Assembly (NCBI GenBank): GCA_910584235.1
Contig: CAJTZD010000006.1
Coordinates: 91,562-113,637, forward strand
Length of the DNA: 22,076 nt
Source of the DNA: an uncultured Acetatifactor sp.
GTDB taxonomy: Bacteria > Bacillota > Clostridia > Lachnospirales > Lachnospiraceae
Direction: 5' to 3'
A model generated the notes under the pieces. That model was not told the DNA's origin. It was given only the letters and a program-made list of their open reading frames with translations, and made no database searches. Shown here in pieces: positions 14,519 to 22,055 of the stretch. A program made the position numbers and the translations under genes. The number at the start of each line of letters is the position of its first letter. The first letter of the stretch is position 1.

Positions 14519-15211
14519 TCACACTTTGAACCGGTACCCCACCCCCCAGATCGTCTCAATATACTGGGGCTTGGCCGTATCTTTTTCAATCTTCTCCCGA
14601 ATTTTCTTGATATGCACCGTCACCGTGGCAATGTCCCCGATGGAGTCCATGTCCCAGATCTCCCGGAACAGCTCTTCCTTGGTGTACACATGATTCGGGT
14701 TCTCCGCCAGGAATGTCAGCAGGTCGAATTCCTTGGTGGTGAACGTCCGCTCCTCGCCGTTCACGTAGACCCGGCGGGCCGTCTTGTCGATGCGGATGCC
14801 CCGGATCTCCACGATATCATTCAGAGGCTTCTGGTTGGTACCCACCAGCCGCTCGTACCGCGCCATGTGGGCTTTCACCCTGGCCACCAGCTCGCTTGGG
14901 CTGAAAGGCTTGGTCATGTAATCGTCCGCGCCAAGGCCTAAGCCCCTGATCTTGTCGATGTCGTCCTTTTTGGCGGAGACCATCAGAATGGGAATATTCT
15001 TCTCCTCACGGATCTTGCGGCACACCTCAAAACCGTCCATACCCGGCAGCATGAGGTCGAGTATCACAAGATTGTAATCCCCGCTCAGAGCCATGTTCAG
15101 CCCCTCGTCCCCGCTGTTGCAGATATCCACCTGAAAATCGCTCAGTTCCAGATAATCTTTCTCCAGATCCGCAATCGCCACTTCGTCCTCTACGATCAAT
15201 ATCCTGCTCAT
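14519..15211 (-). CDS. vanR: OmpR-family response regulator, VanR-like
   Basis: A 230-residue regulator: receiver domain (1-118) with the acidic pair in VEDE, phosphoacceptor Asp52 in ILDLMLPGMDG, Ser79 and Lys101 in MTKPF, then a winged-helix DNA-binding domain (about 135-229) ending TVHIKKIREKIE and IWGVGYRFKV. ATG 15211 is chosen over 15247 because it opens directly into the receiver domain (MSRILIVEDE) and has a G-rich ribosome site before it. It is co-oriented with and downstream of the sensor kinase gene, the reverse of the usual regulator-first order. The name vanR rests on the adjacent vanG-vanXY-vanT genes; by sequence alone it is a generic OmpR/PhoB-type regulator. Confidence 0.75.
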   Translation of the reverse strand: MSRILIVEDEVAIADLEKDYLELSDFQVDICNSGDEGLNMALSGDYNLVILDLMLPGMDGFEVCRKIREEKNIPILMVSAKKDDIDKIRGLGLGADDYMTKPFSPSELVARVKAHMARYERLVGTNQKPLNDIVEIRGIRIDKTARRVYVNGEERTFTTKEFDLLTFLAENPNHVYTKEELFREIWDMDSIGDIATVTVHIKKIREKIEKDTAKPQYIETIWGVGYRFKV

Positions 15212-15278
15212 GTTCAAACCCACCCTTTCCTCTCCGATTCTATTCATTCCTTTTATTCCATGGCTTTTATATCCGTCG

Positions 15279-15334
15279 CTTCTATTCGTTCTCTTCTATT
15301 CGTTCGCTTCTATTCGTTCTCTTCTATTCATTCT
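15279..15334. repeat. Four tandem copies of a 14-bp repeat spanning the vanS stop codon
   Basis: Four adjacent 14-bp units read CTTCTATTCGTTCT, CTTCTATTCGTTCG, CTTCTATTCGTTCT and CTTCTATTCATTCT on the plus strand (15279-15334). The last copy contains the end of the kinase gene (stop at 15324-15326); the others fill the spacer to the response regulator. The sequence before them (TTCTATTCATTCC near 15238-15250) looks like a further degenerate copy. The array lies within about 70 nt of the response regulator start, so copy number would change the intergenic distance. Confidence 0.85.
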
Positions 15335-16802
15335 GAAGCTCAATATATTTTCTCAGTACAAAATGCATGCAGGTGCCCTCGCCCTCTTTGCCGGTGGCCC
15401 AGATATAGCCGCCGTGGTCTTCAATGATCTTTCGCACAATGGAAAGGCCGATGCCGCTGCCCCCCTGGGCGGAATTCCGGGAAGCGTCCGTGCGGTAGAA
15501 CCGCTCGAAGATCTTCGGCAGATCCTTTTGGGCGATGCCCTTGCCATTGTCCTCAATCTCAATGCGGATGGAGTCCGCCTCGTCCAGGATCCGGATGTCG
15601 ATTACCCCGTGGGGCTTATCCATATATTTTACGCTGTTGCTGATGATATTATTTATGACCTTTTTCATCTGCTCCGGATCTGCGATGATCATTGTCTGTG
15701 GCTGCACCAGATTGGAGTAGTTTAATTCAATGTTCTTCTGCTCCAGATCCAGTCCCACCTCCTCCACGCAGTCCCCGAAATAGTCCGCTACATTGATGCG
15801 ATGGAAGTTATACGGAATTCTATTGTTGTCGATGCCGGAATAATAAGTCAGCTCATTGATCAGCCGCTCCATGTCGTTGGCCTTGTTGTAGATGGTCTTG
15901 ATATATTTGTCCATCTTCTCCGGGGTCACTGCCACACCGTCCATGATGCCCTCCACATAGCCCTTGATGGCAGTGATGGGGGTCTTCAGATCGTGGGAAA
16001 TGTTGCTGACCAGCTCCCTGTTCTGCTTCTCGCTCTCCTTGTTCTCCTCCAGGGACTCTTTCAGCCTGAGGCGCATATCCTCATAATTGCGGTACAGATC
16101 CCCGATCTCTCCCTTTGCGTCCGTCTGCAGCGCGTAGTCGAAATTCCCCTCCTTGATCTTGCGCATAGCCACGTTGAGTTCGTTAATAGGGTTGAATACC
16201 CCCCTGTGGATCCACCTGGTCAGGACAATGCTGGTAAAGATCAGGATCAGGAACATGGCGACGAACATGTCCACCAGCAGCTTCTTGGAGATCAGGGAAT
16301 TTACTTTCGTGACCACAAAGGCGCTCCCCTCGCTGCCATCCGGAAAGCGGAAATCCAGCTGCTTTACCAGTTTGTCCAGTTCATCAAAGTATATCTCGGA
16401 ATTCTCCGCGCCGTTCCCCTCCCCGAAAGCCGGCAGGCTGGAAAAGATGGCCTCTGCAGCCGCCTCGTTTCCGGCATAATACAGGGCATCGTCCTTTCTC
16501 ACCAGGATATAGGTGGTCTTGTGGGGTATTCCGGCATTCACGTGCTCCAGGTACGCTGTATCCGCCAGCCTGGCGGGGTCTGTCTCAATCTGTCTTTTCA
16601 GTTCAAAGAAAACATTGTCCGTGGCCGCCGACACCTGGCGCATGTTCTCTGTCATGGAGGCATAGTCCAGCCGTCCCACCGGGAATCCCTTGCCGCTGCC
16701 CATTAGAAACAGCCCGATTGCAAAAAATGCCAGCGCCGTCAGGAGCAATGGCAGGACTATGATACTGATGAAAGTGATCTGCAGCCGGGTTCTGAATTTC
16801 AT
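15324..16802 (-). CDS. vanS: Sensor histidine kinase, VanS-like
   Basis: A 492-residue membrane kinase. Transmembrane segments at about 9-34 and 174-195 frame an extracellular sensor of about 140 residues. A HAMP-like region follows (about 195-250; FNPINELNVAMRKIKEGNFDY). The H-box is SNISHDLKTPITAIKGY with His270 as the phosphorylation site. The ATP-binding domain shows the N-box NNIISNSVKYM (384-394), G1 DNGKGI (418-423), an F-box FERFYRTD and G2 GGSGIGLSIVRKI. ATG 16802 follows GGGAG. It is transcribed away from vanG and towards the response regulator gene. Sensing glycopeptide or wall stress is inferred from the adjacent van genes; the sensor domain itself gives no ligand. Confidence 0.78.
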   Translation of the reverse strand: MKFRTRLQITFISIIVLPLLLTALAFFAIGLFLMGSGKGFPVGRLDYASMTENMRQVSAATDNVFFELKRQIETDPARLADTAYLEHVNAGIPHKTTYILVRKDDALYYAGNEAAAEAIFSSLPAFGEGNGAENSEIYFDELDKLVKQLDFRFPDGSEGSAFVVTKVNSLISKKLLVDMFVAMFLILIFTSIVLTRWIHRGVFNPINELNVAMRKIKEGNFDYALQTDAKGEIGDLYRNYEDMRLRLKESLEENKESEKQNRELVSNISHDLKTPITAIKGYVEGIMDGVAVTPEKMDKYIKTIYNKANDMERLINELTYYSGIDNNRIPYNFHRINVADYFGDCVEEVGLDLEQKNIELNYSNLVQPQTMIIADPEQMKKVINNIISNSVKYMDKPHGVIDIRILDEADSIRIEIEDNGKGIAQKDLPKIFERFYRTDASRNSAQGGSGIGLSIVRKIIEDHGGYIWATGKEGEGTCMHFVLRKYIELQNE

Positions 16803-16838
16803 AAGCCCACTCCCTGAAATTTCTTTTTATGGTTTAAC

Positions 16839-16867
16839 ATTATACCATACTTTTCCCGGGAAAGTGT
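16839..16867 (-). promoter_or_regulatory. Promoter of the vanS-vanR operon with a palindrome between the boxes
   Basis: On the minus strand TATAAT (16839-16844) is a perfect -10 box in the context GGTATAATG, about 37 nt before the kinase start. The -35 is poor (ACACTT, 16862-16867, 17-nt spacer), suggesting activator dependence. The spacer contains the palindrome TTTCCCGGGAAA, a candidate operator. Confidence 0.5.
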
Positions 16868-16934
16868 AAAATAAGAAAAATATTATCATTAAAAAAATCT
16901 TAATCTTCCCGCTATTTACTTTTCCTTCTTTTGG

Positions 16935-16963
16935 TTGTACTATTTTCTATGAGACTTTAATAG
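16935..16963 (+). promoter_or_regulatory. Probable promoter of vanG-vanXY-vanT with repeated TTCTATGA sites
   Basis: TTGTAC (16935-16940) and TAATAG (16958-16963) are separated by 17 nt, 28 nt upstream of the ribosome site AAGGAAGG (16991-16998). TTCTATGA occurs at 16945-16952 and again at 16974-16981, and ATAGAA (16960-16965) is inverted to TTCTAT (16974-16979). These are candidate response-regulator sites, by inference. Confidence 0.4.
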
Positions 16964-17005
16964 AAATCTATAGTTCTATGAATCAAAGCAAAGGAAGGTT
17001 TTGTG

Positions 17006-18058
17006 ATGAAAAAAATAAATGTAGGCATCTTCTTCGGGGGCTGTTCCCCGGAGTACAGCGTTTCCCTGTCCTCGGCCTCCGGGGTCATCCTGAACGTGGA
17101 CCAGGAGAAGTACAATCCAGTGCTCATCGGCATTACAAAAAAGGGGGAATGGTACCACTATGCCGGGCCGGTAGACAAACTGTTAAACGACACTTGGCAG
17201 AACCCATCGGACTGCACCCCGGCCGTCCTTTCGCCTAACCGGGGCGAGAACTGCCTGATCCTGCTGGGCAAAGAGGGCGTGTCACGCATCCCCCTGGACA
17301 TCGCATTCCCGGTGCTCCACGGCGGTAACGGAGAGGACGGCACCCTGCAGGGGCTGTTAGAGCTCTCCGGCATTCCTGTGGCGGGCTGCGGCACGCTGGC
17401 TTCCGCCCTGGGTATGGATAAGGACAGAGCCCACAGACTGGTAGGCTTAGAGGGCGTGCGGGTGCCCATGCATCTGGTGCTGGATCCCCATACGCCCATG
17501 GACGCCATAGAAAGCTTCGCGGAGAACATCGGTTATCCCCTCTTCGTAAAGCCGGTAAAGGCCGGTTCCTCCTACGGCGTTACCAAGGTCGCCTGCAAGG
17601 AACAGCTCTCTCCCGCCCTGGCGCTGGCATTTCAGTATGACAGCCAGGCGCTTTTGGAGGAGAATATCCCGGGCTTTGAGGTGGGCTGCGCCGTGCTGGG
17701 CAATAGAGAGCTCATCGTTGGGGAAGTGGACGAAATCGAACTTTCCGGCGATTTCTTCGATTTCACGGAAAAGTATACCCTGAAGACTTCAGCCATCCAT
17801 GTACCGGCAAGGATCGCCCCTGCCAAGGCGGCCGAGATCAAGGAGAAAGCAAAACGCATCTACCGGGCGCTGGGCTGTACGGGCTTTGCCAGAGTGGACA
17901 TGTTCCTGACTCCTGACGGAGAAGTTGTCTTCAATGAGGTCAACACCATCCCCGGCTTTACAGAACACAGCCGTTATCCCGGCATGATGAAAGCCGCGGG
18001 ACATTCTTTCCGGGAAGTGATCTCCCGAATACTGGAGTTAGGTCTTGAGAAATCATGA
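17006..18058 (+). CDS. vanG: VanG-type D-alanine--D-serine ligase
   Basis: A 350-residue ATP-grasp ligase of the Ddl/Van family, cytoplasmic, joining D-Ala to D-Ser for alternative wall precursors. Resemblance to VanG is strong: GGCSPEYSVSLSSASGV (11-27), IGITKKGEWYHY (41-52), FPVLHGGNGEDGTLQG (101-116), KPVKAGSSYGVTKV (182-195), GFEVGCAVLG (223-232), FFDFTEKYTLKTSAIHVPAR in the omega-loop area (250-269) and FNEVNTIPGFTEHSRYP (309-325). The EKYTLK loop matches the D-Ala-D-Ser ligase group rather than D-Ala-D-Lac VanA/VanB. ATG 17006 follows AAGGAAGG; the GTG at 17003 is an alternative. Its stop overlaps the next start by ATGA, so vanXY is translationally coupled. Specificity is inferred from family; an ordinary Ddl is less likely given its neighbours. 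Confidence 0.9.
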   Translation: MKKINVGIFFGGCSPEYSVSLSSASGVILNVDQEKYNPVLIGITKKGEWYHYAGPVDKLLNDTWQNPSDCTPAVLSPNRGENCLILLGKEGVSRIPLDIAFPVLHGGNGEDGTLQGLLELSGIPVAGCGTLASALGMDKDRAHRLVGLEGVRVPMHLVLDPHTPMDAIESFAENIGYPLFVKPVKAGSSYGVTKVACKEQLSPALALAFQYDSQALLEENIPGFEVGCAVLGNRELIVGEVDEIELSGDFFDFTEKYTLKTSAIHVPARIAPAKAAEIKEKAKRIYRALGCTGFARVDMFLTPDGEVVFNEVNTIPGFTEHSRYPGMMKAAGHSFREVISRILELGLEKS

Positions 18059-18798
18059 AAATACGATCCTTATCATACGATGAAATTCATAAGGGCAGCC
18101 TGATTCTGGTCAATCAGGCCCATGCCCTTGACGAGCACGCGGCAGAAGATCTGGTTCCGGTGGCGGAATCGGCCGCTCTCCTGCAGAGCTCTGCCGCCCA
18201 TGCTCTGGCCCGGCTGATGGATGACATCCGGGGCTGGCAGCAGATCGTCTTCGTCAGCGCATGGCGCTCCCGCAGGGAGCAGCAACAGATTTGGGATGAC
18301 AGCCTGCGGGAAAGCGGGCCGGAATTCACCCGCACCTATGTGGCGTTTCCGGGCCACAGCGAACATGAGACAGGCCTTGCCATTGACCTGGGAGCGCGCC
18401 GGGAACAGATCGACTTCATCCGCCCGGATTTTCCCTGCACCGGCGCCTGTCTTGCATTTAGAGAAAAGGCCGCGGATTACGGCTTTATCCTGCGCTATCC
18501 CAAGGGAAAGGAAAGCGTCACCGGCATCGGCCATGAGCCCTGGCATTTCCGCTATGTGGGAATTCCCCATGCCCGGATTATGAGAACGCAGGACATGACA
18601 TTGGAAGAATACACGGATTATTTGAAACGGTTTCCATACAGAAACAGTCTCTGTCCCGGGGAGAGCGCCGGGCACAGAATCGCAATCTCTTATATAGAAG
18701 CAGATCAGAACCCGATCCGTTTGGAGCTGCCGGACAATTGTCCCTATTCCCTCTCCGGCAACAATGTGGACGGCTTTATTTTGACGGAATGGAGGTAG
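18055..18798 (+). CDS. vanXY: VanXY-type D,D-peptidase (dipeptidase/carboxypeptidase)
   Basis: A 247-residue zinc D,D-peptidase of the VanY/VanXY family. It removes D-Ala-D-Ala dipeptide and the terminal D-Ala of pentapeptide, so that susceptible precursors do not accumulate. The zinc site is visible: His104 and Asp111 in the SxHxxGxAxD motif (SEHETGLAID), and His164 with catalytic Glu161 in EPWHFRY. There is no signal peptide or membrane segment, which fits cytoplasmic VanXY rather than membrane VanY. The start ATG overlaps the vanG stop (ATGA). The C-terminal 50 residues (from about 198) extend past the catalytic core, as in VanXY of VanG type. The stop lies directly in front of vanT, whose ribosome site is inside this gene's last codons. 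Confidence 0.88.
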   Translation: MKIRSLSYDEIHKGSLILVNQAHALDEHAAEDLVPVAESAALLQSSAAHALARLMDDIRGWQQIVFVSAWRSRREQQQIWDDSLRESGPEFTRTYVAFPGHSEHETGLAIDLGARREQIDFIRPDFPCTGACLAFREKAADYGFILRYPKGKESVTGIGHEPWHFRYVGIPHARIMRTQDMTLEEYTDYLKRFPYRNSLCPGESAGHRIAISYIEADQNPIRLELPDNCPYSLSGNNVDGFILTEWR

Positions 18799-18803
18799 TT
18801 AAA

Positions 18804-21431
18804 ATGCGGACAAAAGCAAATTATGGCTGGCTGGACCGTTTTCGGATTGCGGCTGCCCTGTTGGTCATCGCTATCCATACTTCGCCCCTTGCCTCATTTC
18901 ACGAAGGGGCGGATTTTTTTCTCACCAGGGTGCTGGCGCGGATTGCCGTACCTTTCTTCTTTATGGTGACAGGACAATTCGTAGCGGCAGGCTTCCTGGC
19001 CTCCGGCGCCTCCCAAAAGAGTGTCCCAAAGCTTTGCAGATATCTGGTGAAGACGTCCCTGCTCTATCTGCTCTGCATCATTTTATATCTGCCCATCGGC
19101 ATTTATGCCGGGCATTATGAAGACCTTACCATAGGCAAGGCCCTGCGCATGCTTTTCTTTGACGGGACCTTTTATCATCTGTGGTATTTCCCGGCCTGTA
19201 TCCTGGGTATTCTGGTGGTATACCTGATGAGTCGTTTTCTGACCCTGCGGAACATGACGATTGTGTCCGCCGTGCTCTATGTCTTTGGCCTTTTGGGCGA
19301 CAGCTACTATGGGCTGATCCAGAAAGTGCCCGTGCTGGAGTCTGTCTATGAATTCATCTTCCGGATTTCCTCCTACACCCGAAACGGCCTGTTCCTGGCA
19401 CCTTTGTTTCTGGTGCTGGGAGCGTGGATGGCTGAAATCGCTCACAGACAGGACAAAAAGAATTCCTCTGAAAACCTTTTATTCTCCTGTTCCCTCTTTG
19501 CCCTCTCCTTTGTGTTCATGACCGGAGAGGCGTTTCTGCTGCGGCATTTTGAACTGCAGCGGCATGACAGTATGTACATTTCTCTGGTCCCTGTCATGTT
19601 CTTCCTGTATCGTGTCCTGCTTGGCATTCCGAAAAAATCCAGCAGGTATTTCCGCATGGCCGCCACCTGGATCTACATGCTGCACCCTGCCTTTATCGTG
19701 GTAGTCAGGGGCATCGCAAAGCCCCTACATCTGACAGAGCTTCTGGTGGACAACAGTCTCGTACATTACCTGGCAGTGACGGCGCTGTCCGTGGCTGCGG
19801 GATTTGTCACCGCATGGCTTCAGCGCCTGCTGAAAGCCGGCCGCCATTCCTCCCCAAAGCAGCCGTCCGCCCCGGCCGTCCGCGAACAGCGCAAAGAACC
19901 GCCGGTCTCCCAGGATAATTTTTATGACCAGTATCCTGAAGAAAATTATGATGAATCATACATAGATGAAGTTTATCCGGACAGAGATGACCTGTCCGAG
20001 GAGTACTTTGACGATTCGGACATGGTCCCCGGATTCTGTGACGAGGATGCCGGTCAAATCCCGGACGAGCCGGCTTCGGAATGTCCGTATCGGTCAGAGG
20101 GGCAGGAGACGCCCCGGGCCGGGGCTGCAGACGCCGGAACTCTGCCGCTGAAGATGTCCTTTCAGGAACAGTTTCCGAACCGGGGCATAAGCCAGGAGCA
20201 GACCGGGGCTATGGCCGACAGGACGGACGCCTCCTATGCCTCCCGGGCATGGATTGAAGTGGACTCCAATGCCCTTGCGCACAATGTGGCTGCCCTGCGC
20301 GCCCGTCTGCCCCGGAACTGTCGGCTCATGCCCGCAGTCAAGGCAGGAGCCTATGGCCATGGGGCCGTCCTGGTCTCCAGGCAGCTGAACGCGCTGGGTG
20401 TGGACGCTTTCTGCGTGGCCAGCATCGGGGAAGCGGTGGAACTGCGCCAGGCGGATATACGCGGAGAAATTCTGATACTTGGCTACACGCCTCCGGAGGA
20501 TTTCCCCCTGCTCGCTCGTTATCAGCTGATTCAGACAGTCATAGACTATCCTTACGCCAGGCTGTTGGATCAGGCGGAAGCGGACATCCATGTGCACATC
20601 GGCATTGATACCGGCATGCACCGTCTGGGCATACGCTGTGAGGATATAGACGACATCAAAGCCGTCTATCAGCTGGAACATATCGTCATTGACGGACTTT
20701 TCACGCATCTGTGCGCCTCCGACTCGCCCCTGCCGGAGCACAAAGCCTTTACCAGGGCCCAGGTTAAGGCCTTTTATCAGGTGGTTGATTTCCTGAAAAA
20801 GGAGGGCTTTCCCTGCCCCAGCCTCCATCTGCTGGCCAGCTACGGCATCCTGAATCTGCTTCAGGACCGCGGCGGACGGTCGGAGGAAGCAGAAGATCAG
20901 CCCAAGCGTTTCGCGGAGCGGCGAATAACCGCGGCCGAACAGAAGCTGGCGGCGGACTATGTCCGCCCGGGCATTGTCCTCTACGGCCTCCTGAACAGCG
21001 AAGCTGACATGACTCCCTGGAAAGACACGCTGAAGCCCGTGCTGTCTCTAAAGGCAAAGGTTACCTCTCTGCGGCCGCTCTATGCCGGCGAGTGCGCAGG
21101 ATACGGCATTGCTTTCACGGCTCCGCGTGATATGCAGATTGCCGCCATTTCCATCGGTTACGGAGACGGTCTGCCCAGAGAGCTCTCCCATGGCCGGGGA
21201 AGCGTCCTGATCCGCGGCTGCAGAGCGCCTATTATCGGCCGAATCTGCATGGATCAGTCCATCGTAGACGTCACGGGCATTCCCGGAATCCGGAGAGGGG
21301 ATACCGCCGTGCTCATCGGCGTCGACCAAGAGGAAGAAATTACGGCAGGGCAGATTGCCGAGGAATGCAATACCATCAGCCACGAAATCGTATGCGGCCT
21401 GGGAGCCCGGCTGGACCGAATTCTTATATAA
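18804..21431 (+). CDS. vanT: VanT-type membrane serine racemase with an extra-long acidic linker
   Basis: An 875-residue two-domain protein. Residues 1-345 form an acyltransferase-3-like membrane domain (YGWLDRFRIAAALLVIAIHTS start, about ten segments), thought to bring in L-Ser. Residues 478-875 form a PLP-dependent alanine-racemase-like domain that makes D-Ser inside the cell: WIEVDSNALAHN, PLP lysine Lys513 in AVKAGAYGHG, HIGIDTGMHRLGI, AGYGIAF (Tyr767), SIGYGDGLPR and GRICMDQ. ATG 18804 is used because GGAGG lies at 18791-18795; an upstream start at 18738 would overlap vanXY. The linker (345-478) is about 130 residues and its 370-425 part is very rich in Asp, Glu and Tyr, making the protein longer than VanT of Enterococcus faecalis (about 710). 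A charged insertion (about 688-712) also interrupts the racemase domain. Confidence 0.88.
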   Translation: MRTKANYGWLDRFRIAAALLVIAIHTSPLASFHEGADFFLTRVLARIAVPFFFMVTGQFVAAGFLASGASQKSVPKLCRYLVKTSLLYLLCIILYLPIGIYAGHYEDLTIGKALRMLFFDGTFYHLWYFPACILGILVVYLMSRFLTLRNMTIVSAVLYVFGLLGDSYYGLIQKVPVLESVYEFIFRISSYTRNGLFLAPLFLVLGAWMAEIAHRQDKKNSSENLLFSCSLFALSFVFMTGEAFLLRHFELQRHDSMYISLVPVMFFLYRVLLGIPKKSSRYFRMAATWIYMLHPAFIVVVRGIAKPLHLTELLVDNSLVHYLAVTALSVAAGFVTAWLQRLLKAGRHSSPKQPSAPAVREQRKEPPVSQDNFYDQYPEENYDESYIDEVYPDRDDLSEEYFDDSDMVPGFCDEDAGQIPDEPASECPYRSEGQETPRAGAADAGTLPLKMSFQEQFPNRGISQEQTGAMADRTDASYASRAWIEVDSNALAHNVAALRARLPRNCRLMPAVKAGAYGHGAVLVSRQLNALGVDAFCVASIGEAVELRQADIRGEILILGYTPPEDFPLLARYQLIQTVIDYPYARLLDQAEADIHVHIGIDTGMHRLGIRCEDIDDIKAVYQLEHIVIDGLFTHLCASDSPLPEHKAFTRAQVKAFYQVVDFLKKEGFPCPSLHLLASYGILNLLQDRGGRSEEAEDQPKRFAERRITAAEQKLAADYVRPGIVLYGLLNSEADMTPWKDTLKPVLSLKAKVTSLRPLYAGECAGYGIAFTAPRDMQIAAISIGYGDGLPRELSHGRGSVLIRGCRAPIIGRICMDQSIVDVTGIPGIRRGDTAVLIGVDQEEEITAGQIAEECNTISHEIVCGLGARLDRILI

Positions 21432-21517
21432 ATACAGCGAAACTTCCATGCGGCCGGACGTACCACCATACATAAAAAAGTCATTTATGAAACCTATATA
21501 AAATTTTGCGGCAGCCC

Positions 21518-21545
21518 TTGACATTTGTCCGAATATCATTATAAT
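21518..21545 (+). promoter_or_regulatory. Promoter of perR
   Basis: TTGACA (21518-21523) and TATAAT (21540-21545) are both perfect boxes with a 16-nt spacer. The downstream AT-rich stretch has imperfect symmetry (ATAATA and TATTATTAT around 21541-21570) that could hold a Per box for autoregulation, but it does not match a clear consensus. Confidence 0.75.
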
Positions 21546-21591
21546 AAAAACAGTAATCACTATTATTATTTCAGGTAAAGAGAGGTGTCGG

Positions 21592-22011
21592 ATGGCTGCA
21601 AGGAAACATAGCAGGCAGCGGGATTCCATCAAAGAATTCCTGATGACCAGAAAGGATCATCCCACTGCGGATATCATTTATACCAATGTCCGCCAGCGCA
21701 ATCCCAACATCAGCCTCGGTACGGTATACCGCAATCTCACGCTTTTAGCCAAAGCCGGGGAAATCAGCCGGCTGAATATGGGCGACGGCGTAGACCGTTT
21801 CGACGCAGACATCTCGCCCCACTACCATCTGCTGTGCGAGAAATGCGGCAGCGTAGTGGATCTGGAGTTGGAGGACTTCAGCTCCGTCTTGGAAAAGGCC
21901 GCCGCGCATTTTGACGGACATGTGGCCGGGCATGTGACCTATTTTTACGGCACCTGCCGCCGGTGTACAAAGTCCGTACCTCCAGACATGTCTGAGACAT
22001 CGGACACATAA
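21592..22011 (+). CDS. perR: PerR-type Fur-family peroxide-sensing repressor
   Basis: A 139-residue Fur-family regulator: winged helix (1-65; HPTADIIY and SLGTVYRNLTLL) and a dimerisation domain. Structural zinc cysteines are CEKC (82-85) and CRRC (122-125). All five ligands of the regulatory metal site of Bacillus PerR have counterparts: His23, Asp71, His77, His79 and Asp90. Asp rather than Glu at the last position is the mark of PerR over Fur. So it probably represses peroxide-defence genes with Fe or Mn and loses binding when a metal-site histidine is oxidised. It is about ten residues shorter at the N-terminus than B. subtilis PerR. ATG 21592 follows an AGAGAGG box. The next gene, 44 nt on, starts like a rubredoxin-type oxidative-stress protein, which fits. 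Confidence 0.88.
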   Translation: MAARKHSRQRDSIKEFLMTRKDHPTADIIYTNVRQRNPNISLGTVYRNLTLLAKAGEISRLNMGDGVDRFDADISPHYHLLCEKCGSVVDLELEDFSSVLEKAAAHFDGHVAGHVTYFYGTCRRCTKSVPPDMSETSDT

Positions 22012-22055
22012 CACAGGTTACCAGATATTCTTTAAAAGAAAAGGAGATAAATAGT

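Noticed and set aside
15279..15334. CRISPR or phage attachment site
   Set aside because: Units are directly adjacent with no spacers, and no integrase is present; it is a simple tandem repeat.
15801..16706. 301-codon plus-strand frame opposite the sensor kinase
   Set aside because: The minus strand has H-, N-, G1- and G2-boxes; this frame has no domain and no start signal.
17006..18058. Housekeeping Ddl (D-Ala-D-Ala ligase) for the vanG gene
   Set aside because: Position before vanXY and vanT with coupled translation, and the EKYTLK loop and other blocks closely resembling VanG, favour D-Ala-D-Ser ligase.
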